Assembly: GCF_038002225.1 (NCBI RefSeq)
Contig: NZ_JBBOCA010000001.1
Span: 6,944,001 to 7,008,000, forward strand
DNA: 64,000 bases
Origin: Paenibacillus sp. FSL R7-0204
GTDB lineage: Bacteria; Bacillota; Bacilli; Paenibacillales; Paenibacillaceae
Direction of reading: 5' to 3'
The notes under the pieces were generated by a model. The model saw nothing but the letters and a program-made list of their open reading frames with translations, had not been told where the DNA came from and did no database searches. Positions within the stretch are counted from its first letter, which is position 1; each line of letters starts with the position of its first letter. The position numbers were made by a program, and so were the translations under genes. This document shows, one piece after another, positions 18,097 to 27,700 of the stretch.

Positions 18097-19368
18097 TCAC
18101 TTCTTAACATCTTTCAGCTTCATCCACACGCTCATGGTTATGGCATCCGGGCGGCCCGGGGCTACTGTCTCATAGGTTGTAAAAGCAAGTGCACCCTCCC
18201 TGCTCCATCCAATCTCCTGTACCCAGCTCTCCAAAAGCGCGATAAACATTCCCCGGTCCCCATATCTGCTGCTCTCAAGCACCGCATACCTGCCTTCGGG
18301 AGCCTGCAGAATCTGAAGGCCGCTATCTCCGGCCAGCGCTATCGCTTGCCCCCGTTCCAGCCGGACTCCGCAGGTATAGCGGCCGCCGTGCTGGATGACG
18401 CAGAACATGCTTGCCGTTCTTAGTACCTCAGGATGATACCTTGCGCAATAATTCATCACAGCTGCCGCCGCCGCCTCTTCCGCCTGCTCCCCTTCACTGG
18501 ACGCAGCCAGAAATTCAAAGCCTGCACTGAAGCTCACACTAATCTTGTCATAATCCGTCCGCTTCCTTACCGGCACATACAGAATCAGCTTCTTCACCTC
18601 GCAGCCCTTGCGGATGTACTCTTCCCCGTAGCGCTCCTCACTCTGCTCGAACATGCTGGTCCTCAGCCACTTCAGAACCAGATAGTCCCAGGCCAGTCCG
18701 ATCTCAGCCTCATCGCTTCGGACCGCCAGCTTGGCACAGGTTAAGCTGCGTTCCGGGACAACCACAAGCTCCCGGAAGATACTTCCGGTTAAGCTGTGCA
18801 GCAAGGCTGGGTCATGCTCCACCGCAAGCTCATAACAGAACAAACCGTCCTGCGGCTGCCCGTCTCGCCCGAAGAGTCTGCCCCGGTAGGCTGGGAGAAG
18901 AACATATAGCGATTCCAGCGCTTGCTGTTCAATGCCGCCGTGCCTGGTTGAATAGAATTTCATATGTATGGTTGCAGGAAAGATCTCTGTGCTGACGGTT
19001 ACCTGCCGGACGCCTTCACTGTCGAATCTGGGGAAGAAATAGCAGGCGGTACTTTTTTGATAGGCTAGCGGGGTTAAGCCTGTGGCTGATTTCACATACT
19101 TGCATAAGGCTTGCTGGGAGCTGTAGCCGCAGGCGTATGCAATCTCGGCAAGCGGACGCTGTGAGCTCCTGATCATCCCGAGCGCCACCGAGAGCCTGCG
19201 CTTGCGGATGTACTCTTTGACCGAGTGTCCGGTGTAAGTATAGAAGTCACGGTATAGCTGCATCAGCGAGGTGAATCCGGCCTGTGCAGCTTGTTCAAGC
19301 GGAATCCCCTCATGCAGGTGCTCCTCGATGAAGGCGATAGATTGTCTGAAGCGGGCGGACCCTGGCAT
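18097..19368 (-). CDS. AraC-family regulator with GyrI-like C-terminal region
   Basis: Regulator of 423 residues. Residues ~5-105 are the AraC double helix-turn-helix (LEQAAQAGFTSLMQLYRDFYTYTG, then LAEIAYACGYSSQQALCKYVKSATG). The remaining ~310 residues carry two GyrI-like segments, the first containing SFSVGIE-type strands around VKKLILYVPVRK and the second ending ITMSVWMKLKDVKK. ATG at 19368 was chosen because GGAGG lies 8 bases upstream; an in-frame codon at 19455 would add a stretch without a ribosome site. It probably heads an operon with the tandem GyrI gene downstream. Confidence 0.87.
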   Translation of the reverse strand: MPGSARFRQSIAFIEEHLHEGIPLEQAAQAGFTSLMQLYRDFYTYTGHSVKEYIRKRRLSVALGMIRSSQRPLAEIAYACGYSSQQALCKYVKSATGLTPLAYQKSTACYFFPRFDSEGVRQVTVSTEIFPATIHMKFYSTRHGGIEQQALESLYVLLPAYRGRLFGRDGQPQDGLFCYELAVEHDPALLHSLTGSIFRELVVVPERSLTCAKLAVRSDEAEIGLAWDYLVLKWLRTSMFEQSEERYGEEYIRKGCEVKKLILYVPVRKRTDYDKISVSFSAGFEFLAASSEGEQAEEAAAAAVMNYCARYHPEVLRTASMFCVIQHGGRYTCGVRLERGQAIALAGDSGLQILQAPEGRYAVLESSRYGDRGMFIALLESWVQEIGWSREGALAFTTYETVAPGRPDAITMSVWMKLKDVKK

Positions 19369-19428
19369 AGGTATTCCTCCGGGAAGTACAGCATGCATTT
19401 TCACATAGATTGTCACGGCTGCGGTTGC

Positions 19429-19477
19429 AAAAAAAAATCCCGCCTTGGTACGCATTATGAAGAGGCGTGGCGGGATT
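19429..19477 (-). terminator. Terminator of the GH112/GH105 operon
   Basis: On the minus strand AATCCCGCC and GGCGGGATT pair and are followed by a run of T residues. It lies 45 bases downstream of the phosphorylase stop. Confidence 0.85.
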
Positions 19478-19522
19478 GGTTACCATTATTATACATACTT
19501 AACTCTAAAGGTTCAACGGATC

Positions 19523-21703
19523 TTAGTCATTCGTTTCCCCAATCACCCGAATCACCGTATCAAAAGCTTCCAGCTCTATAACCTGCGGACCGTAGTCCGT
19601 CTCGATGGTGGTCTGCTGCGGCTGGTCGCTATTGTTAATCACAACCAGTCGCTTGCTCTGCGGATAATACGCACACTCGGTGTAGAGATTATCCGGGAGG
19701 TAGCGGTTCTCCTCCAGCTCATTGCCGGCATAGCGGATCAAATTCAGCAGCAGGCGGGTATTCTCCCAGGTGAAGGCAAAGGACGGCAGGTAGATGCCCT
19801 TCCCTTTTCCGAAGCTATTCACAGTCAGGGCCAGCTTGCCCTCTGCCTCACAGACCACCGCAGCAGCCCCGCCGGTCAGATAGACCCCGTTCTTCGGCGT
19901 GAGGCTGACGCCATCCGGCACCAAACCCTGCACCGGCTGAACCTCATAAGCCCATTTGCCATGCGCTACCCTGGCGCCGGTGTCCTCATCCACCCCGAGA
20001 ACATGCGCCAGCCGGAAGTAATGATCATAGCCGTCCACGGCGGAAGGCTGATTCACCCCGATCAATGTGCCGCCCTTATACACCCACTCTGTCAAGGCGT
20101 CCACCGCCTGGCTGTCCTTCCAGTGATCCCCGCCGCTCCACGCTGAACCGGCGCTGCCTGCATTGATCACCACATCCACATCCTGCAAGGCACCCTGGCG
20201 GACATCCCCGAAGTCGATGAACTGCACCTCCACCGGCAAGCCGGACAAGGCCTCATTGATATGAATCAGATCATGCATATACGTCTCATGGAAGTGGCCG
20301 GAGAGGGTCCACGACCGCAGCTTGCCCCACGAGTGCAGAACAGCTACCTTAGTCTTGATGTGATACGGCTGCCCCTGCCGGTGCAGCTCCTTGATCTCCC
20401 TGAATTCATCCGCAATCTTCTCAATGTATGCACAGAAATCCGGGTAAGGCTCGACCAGATGCAGATAGCCGCCCAGGCCAATCCGGTCGATCGGCTCACG
20501 CAGGAGGGCACGCCGGATGTTAATCCAGTATTGCTTCGCATCGAGTGTGGGATTGCCTCCTTCCATGAAGGTGGGTGCGCCGCCCAGGCCAACCGGGAAC
20601 AGATACGGATGCAGCCGGATCTCATGCGTCTCCACCTTCACCCCTGAACAGAGTCTGGCTTCATAGCCCGAGAACACGCATTTGATCATCCCGTCGAAGC
20701 CGAACTCCCCGAAGCGGTCATTGTAGGGCTCAGCGCCCACCCAGCTGTCATCATAGAAGACATAGGCCAGCTTGCCGTGCTTATGAACAATGTCAATTAA
20801 CTGCTTGCCGAACCCGATGACGAAATCGTTGATAAAAGCCATATAGTCGAGCTTACGCTGCTCCGCCGGAATATGACCGACTCGGTATTTGCCGCCGTTC
20901 ACGAAATCCTCTGCGCTCAGCGAATAGCCGTATTGCTCTGCGAACAGATCCAGTCCCCGGGCGCTCACCGTGAAGTCGTAGGACCCCCAGTCTGAGAACA
21001 GATGGCGGTTCCGCCCGCTGCTGCCCCAGATCCAGGCGAAATTGTAGAACAGGGAGGTGAACCGGACCACGGTCGTCGCCTGATGCTCCCCGCACCAGTC
21101 CTCCATCCAGTCCAGCAGGTACTGCCGGGTCTCCTTATACATCGGATCGATCTGCATCAGATGCTCTTTATCCCAGTGATTCGTCGTGTGGTTGTACATA
21201 GAGATCTCTTCCCAGATCCGGTAGGCCATGAAGCTGACGGTATATTTATGCCAAGGCGTAATGCCGGTTAGCACCACATTGCCGGACTCCCGGTCGTAAT
21301 TCCACTGCTCCCCCGGCACCTCCTTCCCGGTTGTCCGGTCGTACACCTGCCAGTACTTGAACGCCTCACGGGAATCATTCACCCTGAATTGCTCCGCGAA
21401 GAAATCCTCCAGCAGATAAATCGATATGTAATCCTGCACAGCCACCTTCGGACTTGTAATCAGGAAGGTCTGCTGCAGCTTGTCCGGGTTCCTCGACGCC
21501 CAAGCGTTATGGTCGCGGATGATACACAGGGTCGAATAGATGCCGTAACCGGCACTGATAATCTCTTCCGACAGCTGTGTACCGTCACTGTCACGAATGA
21601 CATCGGCCCCCCAGCGTTCGGCAAGCTTCAGGGTCAGTGCTTCATAACCGGCTTCCCCCGGCAGGGTAAAAGCTCCTGTGGAGCCTGTAGATAGTGTCGG
21701 CAA
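19523..21703 (-). CDS. GH112 galactosyl-disaccharide phosphorylase
   Basis: Intracellular phosphorylase of 726 residues, the usual GH112 size. Family features include the N-terminal LKLAERWGADVIRDSDGTQL, VVRFTSLFYNFAWIWG near 230, and the TIM-barrel end EALSGLPVEVQFIDF. GH112 enzymes cleave galactosyl disaccharides with phosphate to give galactose-1-phosphate; known substrates are lacto-/galacto-N-biose and galactosyl-1,4-L-rhamnose. The adjacent GH105 gene favours the rhamnose substrate (pectin side chains), but this is inference. It starts at TTG with AGGAGG 8 bases upstream; no in-frame ATG is better placed. It follows GH105 by 12 bases. No signal peptide is seen. Confidence 0.93.
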   Translation of the reverse strand: MPTLSTGSTGAFTLPGEAGYEALTLKLAERWGADVIRDSDGTQLSEEIISAGYGIYSTLCIIRDHNAWASRNPDKLQQTFLITSPKVAVQDYISIYLLEDFFAEQFRVNDSREAFKYWQVYDRTTGKEVPGEQWNYDRESGNVVLTGITPWHKYTVSFMAYRIWEEISMYNHTTNHWDKEHLMQIDPMYKETRQYLLDWMEDWCGEHQATTVVRFTSLFYNFAWIWGSSGRNRHLFSDWGSYDFTVSARGLDLFAEQYGYSLSAEDFVNGGKYRVGHIPAEQRKLDYMAFINDFVIGFGKQLIDIVHKHGKLAYVFYDDSWVGAEPYNDRFGEFGFDGMIKCVFSGYEARLCSGVKVETHEIRLHPYLFPVGLGGAPTFMEGGNPTLDAKQYWINIRRALLREPIDRIGLGGYLHLVEPYPDFCAYIEKIADEFREIKELHRQGQPYHIKTKVAVLHSWGKLRSWTLSGHFHETYMHDLIHINEALSGLPVEVQFIDFGDVRQGALQDVDVVINAGSAGSAWSGGDHWKDSQAVDALTEWVYKGGTLIGVNQPSAVDGYDHYFRLAHVLGVDEDTGARVAHGKWAYEVQPVQGLVPDGVSLTPKNGVYLTGGAAAVVCEAEGKLALTVNSFGKGKGIYLPSFAFTWENTRLLLNLIRYAGNELEENRYLPDNLYTECAYYPQSKRLVVINNSDQPQQTTIETDYGPQVIELEAFDTVIRVIGETND

Positions 21704-21715
21704 CGTAAATTCCTC

Positions 21716-22735
21716 CTATTTGAGCAGATCCGACAGGAACGCAAGCGCGAGGCCCTGGCCCCAGCCCTGAGTCCAGTCCTTGGGAATATGGCGGTACCCT
21801 TCACGGTCCTTCATGACGGCGGTGCCACCCGATACGTTCAATACACGTCCGTCTTCCGTGATGTTCTCCAGAATGCCCTTCAGGGCCTTTTGCACATATT
21901 TGGTATGCAGCGGATTGCCGTTATTCACCATGGCCGCCGCGATCCCGCAGGACGCCGACACCTCTTCATAGGACTCCTCATCGTCCAGCAGCGTGCGCCA
22001 CAGGCCGTTCTCCGTCTGCACCAGCTTCAGCGCCGCCAGCTGATCCCGCAGCGAGCACTCCACATCCATACACTGCGGGTACAGATACCACTCCTTAAGC
22101 AGCGGCTTCACCTGCGACATGGTATAGGCTCCCCAGGCGTTCGCCCGGCCCCAGTACAGCCCGGACATATGGTCCTGCTTCACATGGTTATAGCCGTGGA
22201 ACCAGAGGCCGGCGCTTGGGTCCTGCAAGTATTTGATATGCCAGTAATACTGGTTAAGCGCGTCCTGGATCAGCTCCTGATCCTCCAGCTTGCTGCCCAC
22301 ACGCAGCAGGAAGAACGCCGCCATGAACAGCGTATCCGCCCAGGCCTGCTCCGGGAAGTCATTGGATACCGAAACTGTATGCTGCAGCACCTGATCCCCG
22401 AACCGCAGCGCGCTCCCCCGGATATAGCCGATTTTACTCAACACAATATCCCAGTACTTCTGGTCCCCCGTCTCCTCATACAATGTGATCAGCATATGGC
22501 CCATCGCACAGGTGTTGACCGTAAAGGCGGGCAGTCCCAGCTCAATATATTCATCTACCCACTTCACCAGCTGGTCCAGGTAGTCCTGGTTCCCCGTCGT
22601 CTGGTAGGCTCTGGACACCCCGTAATACGCAACACCGCAAGGCCACTCCCACGTTAAATCCATCGCCAGTGTCTTCCTTGCAACCTTATCGATTACGCTT
22701 AAGATTTCTTCCCGGTTATATTGAACTTGAAGCAT
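21716..22735 (-). CDS. GH105/GH88-type unsaturated glucuronyl hydrolase
   Basis: Cytoplasmic hydrolase of 339 residues resembling B. subtilis YteR/YesR. Members remove the 4,5-unsaturated uronic acid left by rhamnogalacturonan lyases. Visible are WPCGVAYYGVSRAY, the catalytic-aspartate segment EQAWADTLFMAAFFLLR, the GLYWGRANAWGAY motif, and the barrel-closing WTQGWGQGLALAFL. ATG at 22735 was chosen because GGAGAGGGG lies just upstream; the longer frame to 22852 has no ribosome site. It is first in a two-gene operon with the GH112 phosphorylase and divergent from an AraC regulator. Confidence 0.9.
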   Translation of the reverse strand: MLQVQYNREEILSVIDKVARKTLAMDLTWEWPCGVAYYGVSRAYQTTGNQDYLDQLVKWVDEYIELGLPAFTVNTCAMGHMLITLYEETGDQKYWDIVLSKIGYIRGSALRFGDQVLQHTVSVSNDFPEQAWADTLFMAAFFLLRVGSKLEDQELIQDALNQYYWHIKYLQDPSAGLWFHGYNHVKQDHMSGLYWGRANAWGAYTMSQVKPLLKEWYLYPQCMDVECSLRDQLAALKLVQTENGLWRTLLDDEESYEEVSASCGIAAAMVNNGNPLHTKYVQKALKGILENITEDGRVLNVSGGTAVMKDREGYRHIPKDWTQGWGQGLALAFLSDLLK

Positions 22736-22796
22736 GTGTATTCCCCTCTCCTGTTCCCTGCGTCTCTGAAGGCAGCTATCATCCGTCCATCCGCTT

Positions 22797-22810
22797 GCAA
22801 GCGCTTTACA
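22797..22810. promoter_or_regulatory. Possible cre-like site upstream of GH105 gene
   Basis: GCAAGCGCTTTACA contains the AAGCGCTT core of a CcpA site but the outer TG/CA spacing is one base too long. It lies about 65 bases upstream of the operon start. Confidence 0.3.
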
Positions 22811-22929
22811 GAATCTATTGTAAGCAGTAAAATGTTCTACATCTAAGCACATTCACATCAAAACTGCGCAATTTCGACCCTTTATTCTTCATTCCTATTC
22901 TAACGCAAGAAGGACAGGAGCTGCTGAAG

Positions 22930-23871
22930 ATGCCCAGAAAAAAGAAGCCTGTCATTGAGTACCGCCACTACAGCCTGCCGATCCATTTCCCTGTCCTGCT
23001 GCTCAGCGGCGAACGCTGGAGGATCTCCGATATCAAGAGCGAGCACCTGCATTTCCACAACCACCTGGAGATCGGGATCTGCTATTCAGATAGCGGGATT
23101 ATGGAGATTAAGGGCGAGAACGTGCCTTTTGCCGCCGGGGATGTGACCTTCCTGCCGCGGTATCTGCCCCACACGACATACAGCTCTCCGGGAGAGGCCA
23201 GTCTGTGGTCCTATCTGTTTTTCTCGCCGGAGGATCTGTTTCAGCATTCCTTCAAGAGCGCCTACGCCGGCTTCGAGCCGAATCTCTGGGCAGTGCAGGG
23301 CGCGAACTGTATTCTGAGCAGGGACAAGCACCCCCTCGTCTATACGCTGGCTACCTCCATCGTCCTCGAATTGCAGCAGCAGAAGCCTTATTATCAGGAG
23401 AGTGCGTACGGCTTATTGCTGTCCCTGTACATTGAGCTGGTTCGTATCCATTCTACGAACGAAGCCTTGAGCGGCCAGGAGGCCGGGCATAGCCTGAAGG
23501 GCGATTTCGTGATCTCCCCTGCGCTGGAGTATATCACCAGGAACTATATGACGCCGATGACCATTAATGATCTGGCCGAGCTATGCCACTTAAGCACCAC
23601 CCACTTCCGCCGCAAATTCCATGACATCATGGGCACCGCCCCCCTCGATTTCCTGAGCAGCACCCGGATTGAGGAAGCCTGCAAGCAGCTGAAGAGCACC
23701 GAGGATTCCATTCTGGAGATCTCGGAGAAGGTCGGCTTTCACTCCATCTCCAGCTTCAACCGCTGCTTCTCCAAGCTGATGGGCGTCTCCCCCAAGGACT
23801 GGCGCAAGGGCGCGCAGTCGGAGGCGCAGTCGGCGAAGGCGAGTATTCTGGAGTTCACGGGGTGGGTGTGA
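22930..23871 (+). CDS. AraC-family regulator with cupin sensor domain
   Basis: Sugar-responsive regulator of 313 residues. Residues ~30-170 form a cupin-type ligand domain (HLHFHNHLEIGICYSDSGIMEIKG, then AGDVTFLPRYLPHTTYSS). Residues ~195-295 form the AraC double helix-turn-helix (INDLAELCHLSTTHFRRKFHDIMG, then ILEISEKVGFHSISSFNRCFSKLMG). It is divergent from the GH105-GH112 operon with about 195 bases between starts and is the probable activator of it. The ATG is preceded by AGGACAGGAG. Confidence 0.93.
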   Translation: MPRKKKPVIEYRHYSLPIHFPVLLLSGERWRISDIKSEHLHFHNHLEIGICYSDSGIMEIKGENVPFAAGDVTFLPRYLPHTTYSSPGEASLWSYLFFSPEDLFQHSFKSAYAGFEPNLWAVQGANCILSRDKHPLVYTLATSIVLELQQQKPYYQESAYGLLLSLYIELVRIHSTNEALSGQEAGHSLKGDFVISPALEYITRNYMTPMTINDLAELCHLSTTHFRRKFHDIMGTAPLDFLSSTRIEEACKQLKSTEDSILEISEKVGFHSISSFNRCFSKLMGVSPKDWRKGAQSEAQSAKASILEFTGWV

Positions 23872-23905
23872 GCCCCATACTGAACGTAACTAGGAGGTCT
23901 TTCCC

Positions 23906-24334
23906 ATGAAGAACGCAGATCGAAGGTATGATTCGACAGAGCCGGTGTCATCAACTGATGAGGAGCTTGCCCGCCTGCAAGAGCGCCTGCCTGAGCACCC
24001 GCTGTCCAAGTCACTGCGGTTCCAGTTCATTGAAGATCACCGCTCCGAGTTCCCTGTAGAGAAGATGTGTAAGGTGCTTGAAGTCTCACGAAGCGGATTC
24101 TACAAATGGAGAAACGCCGAGGTCAGCAACCAGGCGAAGCGCAAGGCCCTGCTGCTGACACGGATCACCGCCCTTTTCGAAGCTAACCAGGGCCAATTCG
24201 GCAGTCCCAGAATCACCCTTCTCTTAAGAGAAGAAGGCTACATTATCAGCGAACGGACCATAGGCAAGTTCATGAAGGAGCTTGGTTTACGCTCGTCCTA
24301 CTCCCCCCTGGCGAATCGACCTGCCGAGGACTGA
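23906..24334 (+). CDS. IS3-type OrfB N-terminal fragment, no integrase core
   Basis: Protein of 142 residues matching the start of IS150/IS3-group transposase OrfB: FIEDHRSEFPVEKMCKVLEVSRSGFYKWRN near 47-70, then the HTH_21-like stretch LLTRITALFEANQGQFGSPRITLLLREEGYIISERTIGKFMKELGLRS. The DDE catalytic core, normally another ~150 residues, is absent; the frame stops after 16 unrelated residues. The first 40 residues resemble the end of an OrfA coiled coil (DEELARLQERL). AGGAGG precedes the ATG, so it could still be translated. No terminal inverted repeats are visible. It is either a decayed element or a retained DNA-binding fragment. Confidence 0.75.
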   Translation: MKNADRRYDSTEPVSSTDEELARLQERLPEHPLSKSLRFQFIEDHRSEFPVEKMCKVLEVSRSGFYKWRNAEVSNQAKRKALLLTRITALFEANQGQFGSPRITLLLREEGYIISERTIGKFMKELGLRSSYSPLANRPAED

Positions 24335-24706
24335 CGGTGAAGAAAGATGGTGAAGAGGACTGGCGCTAGGAGGGACTTACTTTCTTGGGGGGCCAGCCTC
24401 CTGCCGCTCCGTTCAACCAGCAAGTGGACAAACGTATCTTAATTTATCGCTTTCCGGGGATTGTACGCAAACAGGTGGATAAACAGCAACTAATTCTTGG
24501 GATTGTGCCAATTTCGCTGAATAGTGATCCATTAAGTATCATTTATCCAACTACTGTCCCTGTAGTACTCATCCGCTCTGCAGCAAGTGTATAAAATCCA
24601 ACTGCTTCCGCCCGCCATCCTGCTATCTCCCTCCCCACAGGTTATCCAAGGTCCAGATCGATCCTTATCCTAATTGGCTATACGCCAAACCCTAAACTTC
24701 ATCGGT
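24335..24706. other. Gene-free gap after the transposase remnant
   Basis: No convincing gene, RNA or repeat is seen here. Short open frames lack ribosome sites. It may include degraded insertion-sequence DNA. Confidence 0.5.
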
Positions 24707-24748
24707 CAAAAAAAGCGAATTCAGCTCAATGCCTGAATCCGCTTTTTC
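24707..24748. terminator. Terminator after the SLH protein gene
   Basis: AAAAAGCGAATTCAG pairs with CTGAATCCGCTTTTT with one mismatch, with A and T runs on both sides, so it can act in both directions. It is 27 bases past the SLH gene stop. Confidence 0.85.
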
Positions 24749-24774
24749 TGATTCGAGTATCTTAGTCTAATCCG

Positions 24775-27700
24775 TTAGTCAATCAGCTTCGACTTCTGGA
24801 GCAGACGCTGAATCAGCACCGCCACTTCTGCGCGGGTGACGTTAGCCTGTGCCTCCAGCTTATTGCCGCCGCGGCCGGTGATTAAGCCGGCGGAGGCTGC
24901 GAGCGCCAGGCTGTCCTTCGCCCAGGCTCCCGTGCGGCTTGCATCCGTGAAGCCTGCAAGCACGCCTGCGGTGTTCACTGTGCCGGTCTGTTCTGCGAGA
25001 CCGGTCAGCTTCATCGCCTTGGCGAGGATGTTCATGGCCTGCTCACGTGTGATCCGGTCTCCGGGACGGAAGGTTCCATCCTCGAAGCCGGTAATCAGCC
25101 CCGCCCCGGACGCTGTCCCAACTGCTGCTGCATACCAGCTATTCGCCGGAACATCTGCGAACTTCGCAGCTTCCTCTCCAAGCTTCAGGCCCAGACCGCG
25201 TACAATGATTGCTGCGAATTCTGCCCGGGTGATGTCAGCGTTCGGGTTGAACGTGGATTCGTTCACCCCGTTAATGACCAGACGGGAGCCCATGTCATTC
25301 ACTGCATTCTTCGCCCAATGCTTCTCCACATCCGCGAACGTCAGCGGATGCCAGACCACCGAATAGGTGCTGTTCGTCAGACTGTGGATCTCTGTGTAAT
25401 ATTTACCATCCTTCTGAATGATTCTGGTCGGTACATGACGCACCGTTCCATCCGGATCGACAACGATACCCGTGGTAAGCCGATTCGGGTTCACCCCCTG
25501 CGGAAGCGCCACGGTCCGCGATACATAAGCATTGAACCGGTTCAACTCTACTGTTGTGGCCCCGGAAGAAGCAGTAACTGTGAAATCCAGGATAGGCGCT
25601 GCAAGGGTGAGACCGCCTCTGCCTGCCGCAGCGCTAACTACCTGGTTCATGGCGGCCGAAGCCTCACCAATGGTAATTCTCAGTGTAATATCCTCAAGCT
25701 TAACCCCGTTGCCTAATCTTGCGGCCAATGCGCCGATGTTAATCTCGGATGCAGGCAACGTATAGCTTCCCTTGCTGGTCTGAAGCACCAGGGTAGCCGC
25801 CACATTCTCCATATTCTTGATCATCTGGCCGCTCAATTCGCCGACAATCACATTCGAATCCAGCATCATCGGAATAGTTACTACAGCCCCATTCCCCTCA
25901 GCATCCAGCTTGGCCTGCAATCTGGCCGGATCTACCGCGATGGTCGTCGTTCTAACGTTACCGGAGGTCGTGGTCGTTGCTTTGCCCGCGTTCTCCTCCT
26001 TGCCATTCACAAGGACAATCACATCGGTAACCGTACTGGCCGGATTCCCGGAAGGGGTCCCGCTGCCCGGGCTGACCGGATCGGGAGTTGGTGTTACCGG
26101 AGTAGTCATCGCAACTACTGCAATGACGCTGCCGTATTTTACCACCTTGCCGTCAGCATCTACCTCAGCAATCCCAAGCGTATCCCCATCGGCTGCCGGA
26201 ATCAGCCCTTCACTGCCTACAAGCGTGTATCCGGTCAGGAGCTCTCCCACATTCGGCACGATGATGCTGCCAGCACCAAAATTCTTAGACAGCAGCTTAT
26301 GTCCATCCGCCGGTGCAGGCGTAACCTTGATTTGTGTATAGCCGTTCCTCTCTGCACCGCTCGGATCACTGGCACTCACAGCCAAGTCCCCGGCAGGGAT
26401 CAAGACATTTGTTGTAAAAGTCAGCGTAGTTGCCGGTCCTGCCGGAACTGATCCGCTGGCCGCAACCCGTACCTTCACAGTATGCTCGCCGCTGAGGTCC
26501 GGCAGGTTCGTTCCGTCATAACGTACGAAAGGTCCCTCATCCACGGAGAATTCCATGCTGGTGTTCAGGCCCGCAATCGTATTGTTCAGATCATCCGCCA
26601 CCACTTCTGGAGCCGCCGGGATCATGGCATCCGAGTCATGCACCATCACCTGAGCAATAGCAGAAGCAAAGTCCGTTGACGTAGCCTTCACCCGCACATA
26701 GTACGTGCCTGGTGCAAGACCGGTAATTGTAGTGTCTGTTACTTCTGTCCAAGCGTCTGCGTCCCCAATCCGGTATTCCATCTGGACGGTCAAATTCTGC
26801 AGTGTTCCGTCATTGGCTCCGTTATAGGTCACATCCGTTACACTCACTCCGACTGGAGCGGCCTGACGCACGGGAACACTTATTACTTGCGCAGCACTAT
26901 CGGTGGTAGTTACCCCGTTACCCGTCTTCACGATATTCAGCACACTTCCCAGCCAGCTGCTGTCTATAACCAGCGCCCCGTCTGCTGTCGTCGTTATCGC
27001 CGAGCCGTTCACGGTGTATAAAGCGTTCGGTATCAGTCCCGTTAGTAGCTCAGCGGCATAATCAATGATACCAATAGGCGTCACTTCCGCCGTTGCCGCG
27101 AATGACGTTACCGTCAATGGCGCCGAAGCTGAGGTGAAGGCAGTTGCTGTCGCCTTCGTGCGGACTTCATAGACGCCTGGTGCAAGGTCTGTGACGGTGG
27201 TGCCTGTAACATCTGTCCATGCGCCTGCTGTAGCTTTTCTGTATTCCATCGCAGTAGTCACATTCGTGAGCGTGCCGTCCTTCGCTTGAATCGCGGTCTC
27301 ATCCGTTGCCGCTACACCCGCAGGCGCTGCCGGGCGGGACGGAACATTCAGCGTCTGCGCCACGCTGTCTGTAGTCGCTGAACCGTCTCCCTTTTTCACG
27401 ATGCTTAAGGGTGTTCCCAGCCAGCTGCCAGCTATAGCCAGCTTACCGCTGCTGTCTGCCGTTACAGGCTGACCGTTCACGGTATACGCACCGCCTGGTG
27501 TCAGGCCAGTCAGTTGCTCAGCAGTATAGTCAATGACAGCTGCCGGGGTTGCTTCCGGCGTTGCCCCCACTCCACTGTCCAGTACAATTCTTGTATTGTC
27601 GTTACCTACAATATAGAATTTATCATTCTGGAACCTAACCTGGTTTAATCCCTTTCCGCTGACTCCCAGCGCCTGCTCATCATATTGGGTCCAGGTAACC

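Noticed and set aside
25318..26341. Long open frames on the plus strand inside the SLH protein gene
   Set aside because: They are shadows of the real minus-strand gene, with no ribosome site or family features.
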